A DNA stretch of 64,000 nt from Gammaproteobacteria bacterium UBA7310 (GCA_002471665.1 DKQK01000009.1:1-64000), one strand, 5' to 3'. Shown: positions 17,699 through 27,024, counted from the first letter of the stretch. Program-made: numbers and translations. Notes: generated from the sequence alone by a model not told the origin.

Positions 17699-19177
17699 AT
17701 GAGCCAAGTCCGCCAAGCAATTTTCTTTTCTCTTGTTAATTCCTATTCGTTGCAGGCTGTAAGCTTTGTAACGGTCGCGGTTTTGGCGCGTTTGCTTACA
17801 CCAAAAGAAATAGGATTGTTCGCTGTCGCCACATCCATAGCCTTTCTGGCATCTTCCATCCGTTCGCTCGGTGTCAGTGAATACCTGATTCGGGAGAAAG
17901 AGATAACGGCAGAGCAGGTTAAGTCGGTGGTGGGTGTTGTTCTGGTCATGTCCTGGGGGCTGGGCGCGGTGCTGCTGGCGGCATCTCCCTGGATTGCAGA
18001 GTTCTATGGCGAGCAGGATCTCACTTTAGTGCTGTGTATTATCACGATCCCTTTTTTCCTGGCACCGTTTACGGCTGTTCCCTTTGCCCTGATGGCACGG
18101 GAGATGAATTTCAGCCATATATTCCGGGTGGACTTTGCCGGTGGATTGATTGGCAGTGTTTCCAATATCAGCCTGGTGGCCATGGGCTTCAGCTATTACG
18201 GACTTGCCTGTGGCACGGTCATTGGGGTGGTCGCGGAGTTTTTGATCATTACCTATTACCGCCCCAAATCCATGGAGTGGATGCCTTCGTTCCGCAACAT
18301 GGGGGAAATTTTCCGCATCGGTATGCTGATCAGTATCAGCAAAACCTTGAATACCACCTCCCAGAATGTAACCGATTTGGTGTTGGGACGGTTGGCAACC
18401 ATGGACAAAGTCGGGCTGTTTTCCCGCGGTATAGGGCTGATTCTGTTTCTACGTAACCTGATCATCAACTCCGTGGGCAATGTGGCGCTTCCCCATTTAT
18501 CACAGGTGCATCGGGATGGGGAATCGGTAAAGGATGCGTATCTTAATGCCATTGTGCTGGTGGGGGCCTTCGCCATGCCCATCTTTGCGGTGGTCAACCT
18601 TTCCGCTTATCCCATGATAACCGCGCTGTTTGGCAATCAATGGACCGAATCCACTGAAATTGCCTCGATTCTCGCCATCTGGGCAATGTTGCAATCCGTT
18701 CACTGCTTCTCCTCTCAGGCGTTGCTCACCATTGGCAAAGAGCGCACCATCATGTGGTACGACACCCTGTCATTTGCCGTCAAGTTGGGGTTGATTATTG
18801 TTGCCGCCACCATCAGCATGACCCACGTGGCCTGGGCGATCGTGTTGTCAGGCGCATTTGACCTTATTGTCATCTCCTGCATTCTGTATTACGCCATATC
18901 GCTGTCGCCGCTGCAGGTGTTTCGGGCATTCGCGCCGAATCTGATTGTGGCTGTATCCTGTTGGGGGGCAATCAAGCTGCTGTCGTTGGAGGTCAACTTT
19001 GAAGAGACCAATTCGTGGCTGGTGATTCTGCTGATTGCCGCGGTGGCGGTGCCGACCTGGACATTGGGATTGAAGTTAACCAGTAACAAGGCCTGGGCAA
19101 TTGTTGTCGAGCTGTGCTCGCACCTGTTGAAAGTGGTGAGTCGCAAGGGAAGCCAAGGCAAGGGAAGCCAGGGCTGA
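17699..19177 (+). CDS. Wzx-type polysaccharide flippase (MOP superfamily)
   Basis: 492-residue inner-membrane protein with 12 to 14 hydrophobic helices, starting RQAIFFSLVNSYSLQAVSFV and carrying VAVLARLLTPKEIGLFAVA, the typical first loop of the polysaccharide exporter family. It would move lipid-linked repeat units to the periplasm. The C-terminal tail has a tandem five-residue repeat (KGSQG twice) encoded by a 15-bp duplication. It is the last gene of the + strand assembly run and is convergent with the beta-helix gene. No Wzy polymerase is recognisable in the window. Confidence 0.9.
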   Translation: MSQVRQAIFFSLVNSYSLQAVSFVTVAVLARLLTPKEIGLFAVATSIAFLASSIRSLGVSEYLIREKEITAEQVKSVVGVVLVMSWGLGAVLLAASPWIAEFYGEQDLTLVLCIITIPFFLAPFTAVPFALMAREMNFSHIFRVDFAGGLIGSVSNISLVAMGFSYYGLACGTVIGVVAEFLIITYYRPKSMEWMPSFRNMGEIFRIGMLISISKTLNTTSQNVTDLVLGRLATMDKVGLFSRGIGLILFLRNLIINSVGNVALPHLSQVHRDGESVKDAYLNAIVLVGAFAMPIFAVVNLSAYPMITALFGNQWTESTEIASILAIWAMLQSVHCFSSQALLTIGKERTIMWYDTLSFAVKLGLIIVAATISMTHVAWAIVLSGAFDLIVISCILYYAISLSPLQVFRAFAPNLIVAVSCWGAIKLLSLEVNFEETNSWLVILLIAAVAVPTWTLGLKLTSNKAWAIVVELCSHLLKVVSRKGSQGKGSQG

Positions 19178-19188
19178 TCCCTTGCGAC
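19140..19188 (+). terminator. Long inverted repeat across the flippase stop, enclosing a 15-bp tandem repeat
   Basis: GTCGCAAGGGA at 19140-19150 pairs perfectly with TCCCTTGCGAC at 19178-19188. The 27-base loop contains most of two 15-bp units (19145-19159 and 19160-19174, 14 of 15 identical) and the stop codon TGA. No T-run follows. It lies between convergent genes and could end or stabilise transcripts from either side. Confidence 0.5.
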
Positions 19189-19198
19189 CGGTATACCG

Positions 19199-20518
19199 CT
19201 AGAGTTGTGATCCGGAAATATCGGTGGGAGGATTGGGTGGGCTCAATGCGTTCAGTTCATGTGCCCCGATGTCCACCTTGCCTGCGCCGCTCCTGACAAA
19301 GCCGTCGATATCAGTGGTGGCATACTCCGATACGCTGACTTTATCCACGGCAGCAATAGCTGAGCTGTTCAGGCGCAGGTTAGCGGTGGCTGCATCCACA
19401 AACATGTCTGCATCGGCGCTGGTCAGATTGCCTGATTGAGAAAAGCTTGCTGAGTTTCGACTGCCGATGGGGGCATCAACCAGGTTGTTGATCGCCTGTG
19501 CGCCCGTTGTGGTACTGAAACGAAATTCGATGGATTTGTTCAGGTTGCCGTTGCTGAGCACGGTATTGTGAGCCACCACGGTATTCGGCGAATTCCATAC
19601 CAGGATGGCGCCATCAGAGTCGGCGATGCGATTGGATGAGAACTGGCCTGGGGCGTAATACACCATATTGTTGCGAATGATGCCTCCGCTGTGATCAACA
19701 TCACCATTGCGTTCCATCAAGCCGAAGGCGATGGCCCGGTCAACATTGATAAAAACGTTATTCTCAACCACTGAGTTTTGCCCGCCGTTCCACATCAACA
19801 CCGCCGGATTCCACCACCAGCTGGAACTGTCGGGGGTATGAAAATTCTCGAACCGGTTACCACTAATCAGCCAGTTGTCCCCGGCGTGAATATCAATGCC
19901 GTTGGTGTAACCGATGCCGGCACCGTGATCGGTTTGAGGGGTGCCGTTGGTATAGGCAAAGCGTGAGTTCAGCACCACACCATTGTCGACGCCAACCCCG
20001 TACTGCGTAGGATTGCCCTTAACGAGCTGCTGGCCAGTGTTCAAAATTTGAACGCTGTTAAAGGTGGGCGACTGGGCTCCTGAATTCAGGACAACGCCAT
20101 GCAGATAAAAGTTCTGAATGGTCAGGTTCATCAGTTGTAAATCCGCTGCGTCGGTCCAGATTCCGTGGGGGGCATTGCCAAAATCGGCGTTGTCCATGCC
20201 TGCGCCGTTCAGTACCACCGCTTCGCAGGAACCACCGTTGCCCCGTATGGTGAGGTTGTTGGTGCGAATGTACAGAGTGGATGACAGGTTATAAGTGCCG
20301 GGGGCCAGTAACAGAGTGGTTCCCGCTGCAGCGTTCTGGATGGCGGTTTGCAATTCAGCATTGCCGGACAGGGACAGCGTTGGCCCGCTGATGGCAGGCA
20401 GCTCCGCCTGGGGCAGGCAGGGGGAGGCGGCAGAAACCCTGACCGAGACCAGCATCAGAGCAATTAAGAATAACGATGTTCTCGTGGAGTATAAGGGGGT
20501 ATGAGCGTGTATTTGCAT
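19199..20518 (-). CDS. Exported right-handed parallel beta-helix protein
   Basis: About 439 residues with an N-terminal signal peptide (hydrophobic FLIALMLVSVRVSA) and a right-handed beta-helix of the pectate-lyase-like type. AAAGTTLLLAPGTYNLSSTL is the usual first rung, followed by rungs rich in Asn (NNLTIRGNGG, NSVVENNVFINVDRAI, NTVVAHNTVLSNGN). The last part, VDIGAHELNAL, is common to this group of surface or secreted proteins. The final residues SPPNPPTDISGSQL resemble the tail of the divergent neighbour. A GTG three codons upstream is the alternative start. Possible polysaccharide-binding or lyase/epimerase role; no catalytic residues can be assigned. Confidence 0.8.
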   Translation of the reverse strand: MQIHAHTPLYSTRTSLFLIALMLVSVRVSAASPCLPQAELPAISGPTLSLSGNAELQTAIQNAAAGTTLLLAPGTYNLSSTLYIRTNNLTIRGNGGSCEAVVLNGAGMDNADFGNAPHGIWTDAADLQLMNLTIQNFYLHGVVLNSGAQSPTFNSVQILNTGQQLVKGNPTQYGVGVDNGVVLNSRFAYTNGTPQTDHGAGIGYTNGIDIHAGDNWLISGNRFENFHTPDSSSWWWNPAVLMWNGGQNSVVENNVFINVDRAIAFGLMERNGDVDHSGGIIRNNMVYYAPGQFSSNRIADSDGAILVWNSPNTVVAHNTVLSNGNLNKSIEFRFSTTTGAQAINNLVDAPIGSRNSASFSQSGNLTSADADMFVDAATANLRLNSSAIAAVDKVSVSEYATTDIDGFVRSGAGKVDIGAHELNALSPPNPPTDISGSQL

Positions 20519-20527
20519 GGGTGACAC

Positions 20528-20904
20528 CGTCGGGGCCGCTGAAGGATGGATAAGACTCGATTGCTAAGACTAATCCAGTCAAAGCGGATTTTCAGCTTTA
20601 AGAAGTCTAATTGTGACTAAATTACCAGATAGGCTGCGGCGGTGGTAGGATTCTGTGGCTCAAATGAAGGCGCTGACCTCACAGTTTGATGTGTTACACA
20701 GGTAGGACTAAAATTAGGGTCCCAGTGCGAGGGGCCCATATAAATGAATGCAGTGCCAACATGACGACTGGTTCTAAGAAAACTGTGATTTCCCTCGCCA
20801 TATGAACTTTTAGGGGCACGATGTCAGGGTAGACGTAATATACTTACGGCAAGCTCAATCATGACATGGCAGGATGTGCCTGTGTTCCCAGTGGAGGATG
20901 AGAC
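20528..20904. other. Intergenic region between divergent secreted-protein genes
   Basis: 377 bases with no supported gene. It must hold the promoters of both flanking genes, but no convincing -35/-10 pair is visible. GACTAA occurs at 20568, 20615 and 20706, which may be chance in AT-rich DNA. The only clear element is the ribosome site GGAGGA at 20893-20898 for the next gene. Confidence 0.4.
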
Positions 20905-22239
20905 GTGTTTCTGCATCAAATTTTATGTAATTCGACAATGGGTCGAGGATTACCTGTCAAACAGGCGTTGAAGGTAATTTCGATGGTGGCAGTGTTAGGC
21001 TCTCCGGGCGTGTCGTACTCCGCTGATCTGGCCACGCTACAGAATTTGCCCCTGTTCCAGATTGGCAACCTCAAATTTGCGGGTGGATTCAAAGTGCCCC
21101 AGGAAACATTGGGTGAATCCGAAGCCAGTTACGCTGAGGGCCCCATCACCCTGGGTGCCAATGGCACCTCCATGTATATGGTGGGCCATGCCTATCAGCA
21201 GGCCATTGCCGAAATCAGCATTCCTGAAATCGTAAACACGACGTCGGTCAGCGCCTTGAGGCGAGCTTCAGCCATTCAGAATTTCAGTCGGGTGTTGTCC
21301 CGGCCCGCCAGCGGTAACGTGGATAATCTGGACCGCATTGGGGGTATGGAATATGTGAACGGAATGTTGCTTGTCAATGCCTACGTCTATTATGACGCCA
21401 ACGCCGGCGCTGACACGACCACCATGGCAATTCAGAACGCAAACAATTTGTCCGGTTCTGCCGTTGCCGGTTACCATCGCTTTGCCGCCCGGGCTCATGC
21501 CGCCGGGTGGATTTCGCCCATACCGGCTGAGTGGCAACAGGCACTGGGCGGAACCCATATCTCAGGTTATTCCAGTGGTGGCCCGATCATCAGCCGTTGG
21601 AGTGTTGGCCCGTCGGCCTTTGCCTTTACGCCAACCAACCCAAATCTGGCGAACGCTTCACCCACTACCATTCCTGCCACCACATTGATGGATTTCAGCC
21701 TGCAAAACCCAATGGGGATGGATGCCGGGTCTGCTGAAAGCTATCTGAACAATTCAGATCGTAATAACAAAATGTGGAACCACATCACTTCCGCGAAGTA
21801 TGGCTTTGTGGTGCCGGGCACCAGAACCTACATGGCGGTTGGTTTTTCCGGTGGCTACGACAGCGGTGTGGGCTACAAGATCACCCAGGACAACGGTAAT
21901 GTCTGTGGCGGTTACTGTGCATATAGTGCATCAGACTACTCAAATTATTATTGGCTGTTTGACCTCAATGATCTGTTGGCCGTCAAGAACGGATCCATGA
22001 ACTCTTATGATATTAAGCCCTATGCTTTTGGTAAATTCGAAAGCGCGTTTGCCAACGGTGGGTTCTCGCCGATTCTGGGCGGGGCCGTGGATATCAACAG
22101 AGGATTGCTGTATCTGAATCTGGAAGCGGTTGAGCCTTTTGAATGGGGTGGTGGTTATCCCGGTGTGGCGGTGTACTCGCTGGGTACTCAATCGCCCCCA
22201 AAGCCGCCGGCCGACACTAACGCCCAAGTATTGGAATAA
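20905..22239 (+). CDS. Secreted protein of unknown function
   Basis: 444 residues; I do not recognise the family. The GTG at 20905 is preferred because GGAGGA lies six bases upstream. The N-terminus carries a basic stretch and a hydrophobic run ending GVSYSADL, consistent with a signal peptide longer than usual. The mature part is rich in Gly, Ser, Asn and Tyr with beta-type patterns (GGMEYVNGMLLVNAYVYYD, VAVGF-like TYMAVGFSGGYDSGVGYK) and has two Cys in NVCGGYC. It may be a repeat or propeller-like fold. The C-terminal SPPKPPADTNAQVLE resembles the tail of the divergent beta-helix protein, suggesting related export or anchoring. Confidence 0.7.
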   Translation: MFLHQILCNSTMGRGLPVKQALKVISMVAVLGSPGVSYSADLATLQNLPLFQIGNLKFAGGFKVPQETLGESEASYAEGPITLGANGTSMYMVGHAYQQAIAEISIPEIVNTTSVSALRRASAIQNFSRVLSRPASGNVDNLDRIGGMEYVNGMLLVNAYVYYDANAGADTTTMAIQNANNLSGSAVAGYHRFAARAHAAGWISPIPAEWQQALGGTHISGYSSGGPIISRWSVGPSAFAFTPTNPNLANASPTTIPATTLMDFSLQNPMGMDAGSAESYLNNSDRNNKMWNHITSAKYGFVVPGTRTYMAVGFSGGYDSGVGYKITQDNGNVCGGYCAYSASDYSNYYWLFDLNDLLAVKNGSMNSYDIKPYAFGKFESAFANGGFSPILGGAVDINRGLLYLNLEAVEPFEWGGGYPGVAVYSLGTQSPPKPPADTNAQVLE

Positions 22240-22256
22240 TCCGCAGTACTTTTCGC

Positions 22257-22286
22257 CTGGTTGGGCAGGGCACGCTGCCCAACCAG
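22257..22286. terminator. Terminator-like hairpin between convergent genes
   Basis: CTGGTTGGGCAG (22257-22268) pairs perfectly with CTGCCCAACCAG (22275-22286) around a 6-base loop. It stands 18 bases after the secreted-protein stop and 55 bases before the end of the convergent GT-C gene. It is strong as a stem, but no clear T-tract follows on either side. Confidence 0.65.
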
Positions 22287-22340
22287 TCCTTACCCCCCCC
22301 TTAATTCCCTATTCCCTCTCTTCAGGCGTTTCCAGGCTCG

Positions 22341-23792
22341 CTAGCGGATCTCAATGACACTGACGCTGGTGGCGCTTTTCTGGTGTGGGTTAAACACCGT
22401 TACCTGCTGCCCGTTTTTTATGAGCTCCGCTGCCAGGGCTTCCACGTCATAACTGTGATGCTGGAGCAGAACAAATGCATTGTGCGAGAGGGCGGCAATG
22501 TGCTGTTGCTTGATGGGGTTCGGCTCGGGCTTTTCTTCGAAATAGTACAGCGCCATCAGCTTGTGCACTTTCTGCAGCTTGTCACTTCTGTCCAGATAGT
22601 AAAACACATCACCCGGGCTTAGGTTTGCCTCTATGTATTGGGCTGCCGCTCGGTGGTTTTCGATGGGCGTCGTTTTATTACGCAGCAACAAGGCGGACAC
22701 GGCGAGGTTGGAAATCATAAACAGAATCAAAGCCGGTGTAGCCAGGTTGAAAAGCGCTTGGTTGAGCGCTTGCGCAGCCAGGGTGATGAGAATGGAAAAG
22801 GCCGGCAGCAAAACGATAAAATTTCGATGGGTCGATATGGGTGAATGAAGGTCTATGAATGCGATGAGGGCTATGTAGGTCACCAGCACAAGGCTCAGCT
22901 TGCGCCCGTACACGGATTGGCGGGCTTCGGTTTGCCGCTGCTTTGTTGAAAAAAGAATCACCAGCAATAGCAGTGCCGTAAACACCACGGCGGTCAACAC
23001 ATCCTTCAACCCAGCACCAACCAGTGCCTCGGAAACAACATTCAGCTGTGGGGTCAGGCCATCGGATACGGTGGCGACAGTGGTGGCTATGCCGTTGGTT
23101 TCAATCCAGAAATTCTGACCGGTTCGGCTGCCGATGTCTCCATACAGGTAGTGGATTGCAGGCCACACCAGGCACATGCCGCCCAGCAGGATAAAGCCAA
23201 TGCCAGCGCGCAGGTCCCTGCGTGCATCCACCAATAAAAGCAGAATAATGGTGCCGCTATAAATCAAACCGAAGTAGTGCGTCAGTGAAAGCAGCAACAG
23301 AGAAACCGCCAGTAGCACCGGTTTTATGCGGTGGGTTGGTTCACGGCAAGAATCCAGATACAGGAACGTAGAGCAGGTAGTCAGCAGCAGTAGCAATGAA
23401 TAGGATCGGGTTTCCTGAGCAAAGTAGGAAAAAAGAGAGCAACTGACCATAACAGTGAGCGCCGTCAGGGTAGTGGCTTTATGGAAATGCCGACGCCCCA
23501 ATACCCAGAAAGCAAGCACGGTCATCAGGGAAAACAGGGTGCTCAGCGCGCGGGTGGTGCGCTCGCCATCACCGAAGGCCGTGATCCAAAGCTTAAGTGC
23601 AAACTGATAAAAAGGCGGGTGCACATCCTCCATGATGAAATCGGACATCATGGAAGCCATTGACAGGCGTGCACCAACTACGGAATAGAGTTCGTCCCAC
23701 CAGTAGGAGTAGGACAGGACCAGGCCGGAACAGGCCATAGCCAGGCCACAAAACAGGATTGCACCAAGAAAGTAAGTTTCTGATTTCTGCAT
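22341..23792 (-). CDS. GT-C (GT39/ArnT-like) membrane glycosyltransferase
   Basis: 483-residue polytopic membrane protein with about ten hydrophobic helices. The first periplasmic loop has WWDELYSV (Asp33-Glu34), the acidic pair of lipid-phosphate-dependent GT-C enzymes. It is followed by EDVHPPFYQFALKLW, the HPP motif of this family, and RALSTLFSL. Such enzymes take a sugar from a polyprenyl-phosphate donor and add it on the periplasmic side. It is the last gene of the eight-gene minus-strand operon. A soluble C-terminal part of about 90 residues follows the helices. Its job here may be to put a side sugar on the exported polymer. Confidence 0.87.
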   Translation of the reverse strand: MQKSETYFLGAILFCGLAMACSGLVLSYSYWWDELYSVVGARLSMASMMSDFIMEDVHPPFYQFALKLWITAFGDGERTTRALSTLFSLMTVLAFWVLGRRHFHKATTLTALTVMVSCSLFSYFAQETRSYSLLLLLTTCSTFLYLDSCREPTHRIKPVLLAVSLLLLSLTHYFGLIYSGTIILLLLVDARRDLRAGIGFILLGGMCLVWPAIHYLYGDIGSRTGQNFWIETNGIATTVATVSDGLTPQLNVVSEALVGAGLKDVLTAVVFTALLLLVILFSTKQRQTEARQSVYGRKLSLVLVTYIALIAFIDLHSPISTHRNFIVLLPAFSILITLAAQALNQALFNLATPALILFMISNLAVSALLLRNKTTPIENHRAAAQYIEANLSPGDVFYYLDRSDKLQKVHKLMALYYFEEKPEPNPIKQQHIAALSHNAFVLLQHHSYDVEALAAELIKNGQQVTVFNPHQKSATSVSVIEIR

Positions 23793-23836
23793 GGTATCGT
23801 TTGCCGGTGTTTAAACTGGCCCATTAAAGTGGTCGG

Positions 23837-24874
23837 TCAGGAGTTAATAAGATTGCGTATCAACCTGGGTAAATACGTGATCAGACGTGCCAGTTTATAG
23901 GATTTTGACTGATATATGTTGCGTAACAGTATTGCTGACTTGGTGTAACGGTAAGCGGCTTCGGAATTCAGTAAATTGCTGTAAAGGTAATGATCGGTTG
24001 GCTGCATGCCATCAACCTTCTCACGCTCGGGTGCGGGCAGGTTATAGTATATTTTTGACAATGTATGGTGGATGCCGGAAAGCTCCAGGTTAACCGCTTG
24101 TTGAACCGTTGCAGGCAGAGCTAAGCGCTGACAAAAAGCCTGCATCTGAATAAAGCAAACAAAATAGCCGTAAAAGTGATTGAAAGTGTGGCTTTGAGTC
24201 ATGGTGGAATTGGCTCTGACCCGGCGGTTGAACAGGGTTGACTTCAGATGCGATGCACGGGCTGCGCTCAGCAGGCATTGGATTGCGAAAAGATTATCCT
24301 CGTGAATGATACCTTCGTAGAAATGTATATTGTGCCTGATCATATGCTCGCGGCTGGTGATCTGCAGGCAAGGCGAAACAATATAATTACCATCGTTCTT
24401 CAAGTGCAGAAACAGGTCCGGGCCATTGGTTATCTCTTCGTAGGATCGGTTACGGGTGAAGTAATATTCTTCGCTCAGGTCGTTGGCGCTCATATTCGCT
24501 TCATAAAACGTGCGTCCATCGAAGTACAGGACATCCAGATCATTCTCTGATGCTTTTCTGTAGAGCTGCTCCAGTGCTTTTAAATCCAGCTTGTCATCCG
24601 CATCCATAAAATAGATGTACTGGCCTGTGGCTTGTTTGAAGCCCCGGTTGCGGGCTGCTGATTGCCCGGCGTTTTCCTGACTGATGATTGAAATACTGGG
24701 GTGGATTGCAGCAAAGTGCTCAAGAATATTGAGGCTGGAGTCAGTTGAGCCGTCATCGACGCATATTATTTCTATTTCTTTCAGTGACTGGTTAACAATA
24801 GAGTCCAGGCACTCCTTCAGAAAGGGCGCAACGTTGTAGACCGGTATAACGACAGATATCTTTATATTATGCAT
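23837..24874 (-). CDS. GT2 family glycosyltransferase
   Basis: 345-residue GT-A enzyme. ISVVIPVYNVAPFLKECLDSI is the N-terminal Rossmann-like strand, ICVDDGSTDSS binds the nucleotide, and YFMDADDKLD supplies the DxD metal site near residue 98. HEDNLF, a Glu-Asp motif, occurs in the acceptor part. The C-terminal 130 residues are helical and specific to this subgroup. It is 44 bases upstream of the GT-C gene and 22 bases downstream of the deacetylase gene in the same operon. Confidence 0.9.
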   Translation of the reverse strand: MHNIKISVVIPVYNVAPFLKECLDSIVNQSLKEIEIICVDDGSTDSSLNILEHFAAIHPSISIISQENAGQSAARNRGFKQATGQYIYFMDADDKLDLKALEQLYRKASENDLDVLYFDGRTFYEANMSANDLSEEYYFTRNRSYEEITNGPDLFLHLKNDGNYIVSPCLQITSREHMIRHNIHFYEGIIHEDNLFAIQCLLSAARASHLKSTLFNRRVRANSTMTQSHTFNHFYGYFVCFIQMQAFCQRLALPATVQQAVNLELSGIHHTLSKIYYNLPAPEREKVDGMQPTDHYLYSNLLNSEAAYRYTKSAILLRNIYQSKSYKLARLITYLPRLIRNLINS

Positions 24875-24896
24875 AGCATCTCGCTGACTCTGCCAC

Positions 24897-25949
24897 CTAA
24901 TGAGTACTGCCGCTGAACAGTCCTTTCATAACACCGCTCAACGCTTCCTTGGTTGAGCCCAGATTGTTGAAGCTGATGCCACCATTCAGGGTGAGGTCGA
25001 AGACATCAATGTCGCAATCGCTCAGAATATTGGTTCTTGGCAGGTCCAATGGATTGGATGTCTGTTTAATGGTTCGATACTGGCCACAGGTAAAAATCAG
25101 CTGGTAACCTGCCTCTTTGGCCATGTGGTCATGTTGTTCATTAAAGTCTACTCCGCGCCGACCAAATGGGTAGGCGAACGCCTGGCAATGGCCGATCCGT
25201 TGCTGGATGGTGTGTTTTGATGCGTTGATCTCCTGCCTGGATTCAGCGTCCGGGAGGTGGATCAGGCTGCGATGGGTCACTCCATGGGAGCCAAACTCGA
25301 TCACCGGTGACTGCTTCATCGCATCGATCTCATCCCAGGTCAAAAAGCGCATGGCCTCATAGGTGGAGGAGGTAAAGAATTGCTCTGCATCGAAACGGGT
25401 TTGCGTTTGAAAGTCCTGGCACGCCTGCTGGATCTCGTCTGCGGTAAGACTGGCAAACTCTTTGGTAAGCTCAATGAAGGTATCCTGCTTATCATCGGCG
25501 CTGGCAATGGGAAAGCACTTACCTTTGAATGTGAGTTCTTCGCAGGCACTGCACTGTAAGATTGAAATCAGCATTTCAGGCCATCCCAGGGTCTGCTGGC
25601 CCACCAGCCCGGTGGATATAAAGACGGTGGCGGGAATATTGAATTTTTCCAGGATGGGCAGTGCGGTTGAAAAGTTATTATAAAAGCCATCATCGAATGT
25701 AATGACCACAGCGTGCTTTGGCAGGCTGTGGCGGTCCAGCGCTTCCCGTAGCTGTGACAGGGTTAAGCAATTAAACTTGGAATGGGCCAGGTACTCCATT
25801 TGTTCGTGAAACAAATCTTCATCTATATGATAGGGAGTCTGGAACAGGTTGGCCTGTTTGGGGAGAACGCTGTGATAGGTCAACACGTTGGCTTCCTTCC
25901 GGGTCAGGAAGCCTTTGAATGCCCGCTTCTTTGATGTTTCAAATGACAT
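24897..25949 (-). CDS. Polysaccharide deacetylase (NodB fold)
   Basis: 350 residues. VVITFDDGFYNN holds the catalytic Asp pair, FGSHGVTHRSL the metal His pair, and FAYPFGRRGVDF the third motif. The region before it (NVLTYHSVLPKQ) is the usual N-terminal strand of this family. No signal peptide is visible. Its start overlaps the end of the GNAT gene by 11 bases, so the two are translationally coupled. A deacetylase coupled to a GNAT transferase suggests replacement of an N-acetyl group by another acyl group; this is inference. Confidence 0.9.
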   Translation of the reverse strand: MSFETSKKRAFKGFLTRKEANVLTYHSVLPKQANLFQTPYHIDEDLFHEQMEYLAHSKFNCLTLSQLREALDRHSLPKHAVVITFDDGFYNNFSTALPILEKFNIPATVFISTGLVGQQTLGWPEMLISILQCSACEELTFKGKCFPIASADDKQDTFIELTKEFASLTADEIQQACQDFQTQTRFDAEQFFTSSTYEAMRFLTWDEIDAMKQSPVIEFGSHGVTHRSLIHLPDAESRQEINASKHTIQQRIGHCQAFAYPFGRRGVDFNEQHDHMAKEAGYQLIFTCGQYRTIKQTSNPLDLPRTNILSDCDIDVFDLTLNGGISFNNLGSTKEALSGVMKGLFSGSTH

Positions 25950-27012
25950 CGGTATCTCCTAGATTGAATTCCCATAACTGTGGGTTATTCATGGCTTCTT
26001 TCAGCGGTTTGTTTCGCGCATAAAACATGAAACGGTGAGTGCTGGGGGAGGAGCTGAAGCCAAGCACACGCAGTGCCTGTGCCAGTGGTTGATTGAGTGC
26101 AGTGGTGGTCATGGCGGTATAGCCAAGTTTCCTGTAGTGGCGAATCGCTCTGATCAACAATTGTATCAGTTGGGGCTGGCATTCACCCGCCATGATAACA
26201 TCCATAATGGCAGCGGTTTTGTTCACATTATCAGCGTGGATTACCAGCAGGCAATGGGGTTGGTGATCCCGCAGGGCCGCGAAGTACCGACAGGACAGAT
26301 TGGGAGAATCCTGGTATCGCCACCTCAGGTACTCAGTCGATTTCAGGATTTTGATTCGGCTGGCAGTATCCTGGGACGGCAAGTCAGGAACCCAATCGGG
26401 ATTTAACTGATCCGAACTCGGGTAGGTGTAGCCACCCCTGTTGGTGAGCAAGCCTTTCAGATGGGTCCAGTTCAGCAACAGGCTTCGGATGCAGGCAATG
26501 GCCAGGCGCCGCAGCCGTGCTTTCACGGGCGCGGGGCTGGTGTCGGGCTTCAGGCCGTAATAATAGTTTTGGATATGGCTGTTGAGCTGCAGGAAACCAG
26601 CGGCGGTAAACAGCTTTTCCGCATCATCGGAAACATAGGAAGCGTAGTGTACCGGGCGTTCGGCGAGCATCTTGCGAAACAATCTCAGCGCCGGCAATCC
26701 CTTGCACTGCTCGGTGACAAAGAAATCCACCGGATGACAGGCTGGGTGATGTTCCCCTTGCACCGAGAGCGTTGCGGGCAGGCCACCGATGGCCCCACAA
26801 ATCCGCTGGTCTTGCTGCAATGCAAAAAACAGCGGTTTGCCCTGTGACTCAGGATGGCGCAGGAATTCCCATTCCCATAATGCTTGGTTGGTAAGCTTGG
26901 GAATATGCGCAAACTCCGCGACATAGAACTGATGAAGCGCGATGGCATCATTCTCCGTTATCGCTTTTATCTCAACTGCGCTGGTTTCCCGGGCCATGGT
27001 TGCTTCCGTCAT
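25939..27012 (-). CDS. GNAT-fold acyltransferase
   Basis: 357 residues, about twice the length of a single GNAT domain, so probably a tandem GNAT or FemAB-like arrangement. The N-terminal part has ITENDAIALHQFYVAEF and ICGAIGGLPATLSV (beta strands 1 to 4), followed by CHPVDFFVTEQCKGLPALRLFRKM, which matches the acyl-CoA-binding loop. A second half has YLRWRYQDSP and LIRAIRHYRKLGYTAMTT. In the operon it sits between a NAD-synthetase-like enzyme and a deacetylase and downstream of an acyl carrier protein. It may therefore use an ACP-bound acyl group; this is inference. Confidence 0.78.
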   Translation of the reverse strand: MTEATMARETSAVEIKAITENDAIALHQFYVAEFAHIPKLTNQALWEWEFLRHPESQGKPLFFALQQDQRICGAIGGLPATLSVQGEHHPACHPVDFFVTEQCKGLPALRLFRKMLAERPVHYASYVSDDAEKLFTAAGFLQLNSHIQNYYYGLKPDTSPAPVKARLRRLAIACIRSLLLNWTHLKGLLTNRGGYTYPSSDQLNPDWVPDLPSQDTASRIKILKSTEYLRWRYQDSPNLSCRYFAALRDHQPHCLLVIHADNVNKTAAIMDVIMAGECQPQLIQLLIRAIRHYRKLGYTAMTTTALNQPLAQALRVLGFSSSPSTHRFMFYARNKPLKEAMNNPQLWEFNLGDTDVI

Positions 27013-27024
27013 GATGGTTCCAGA

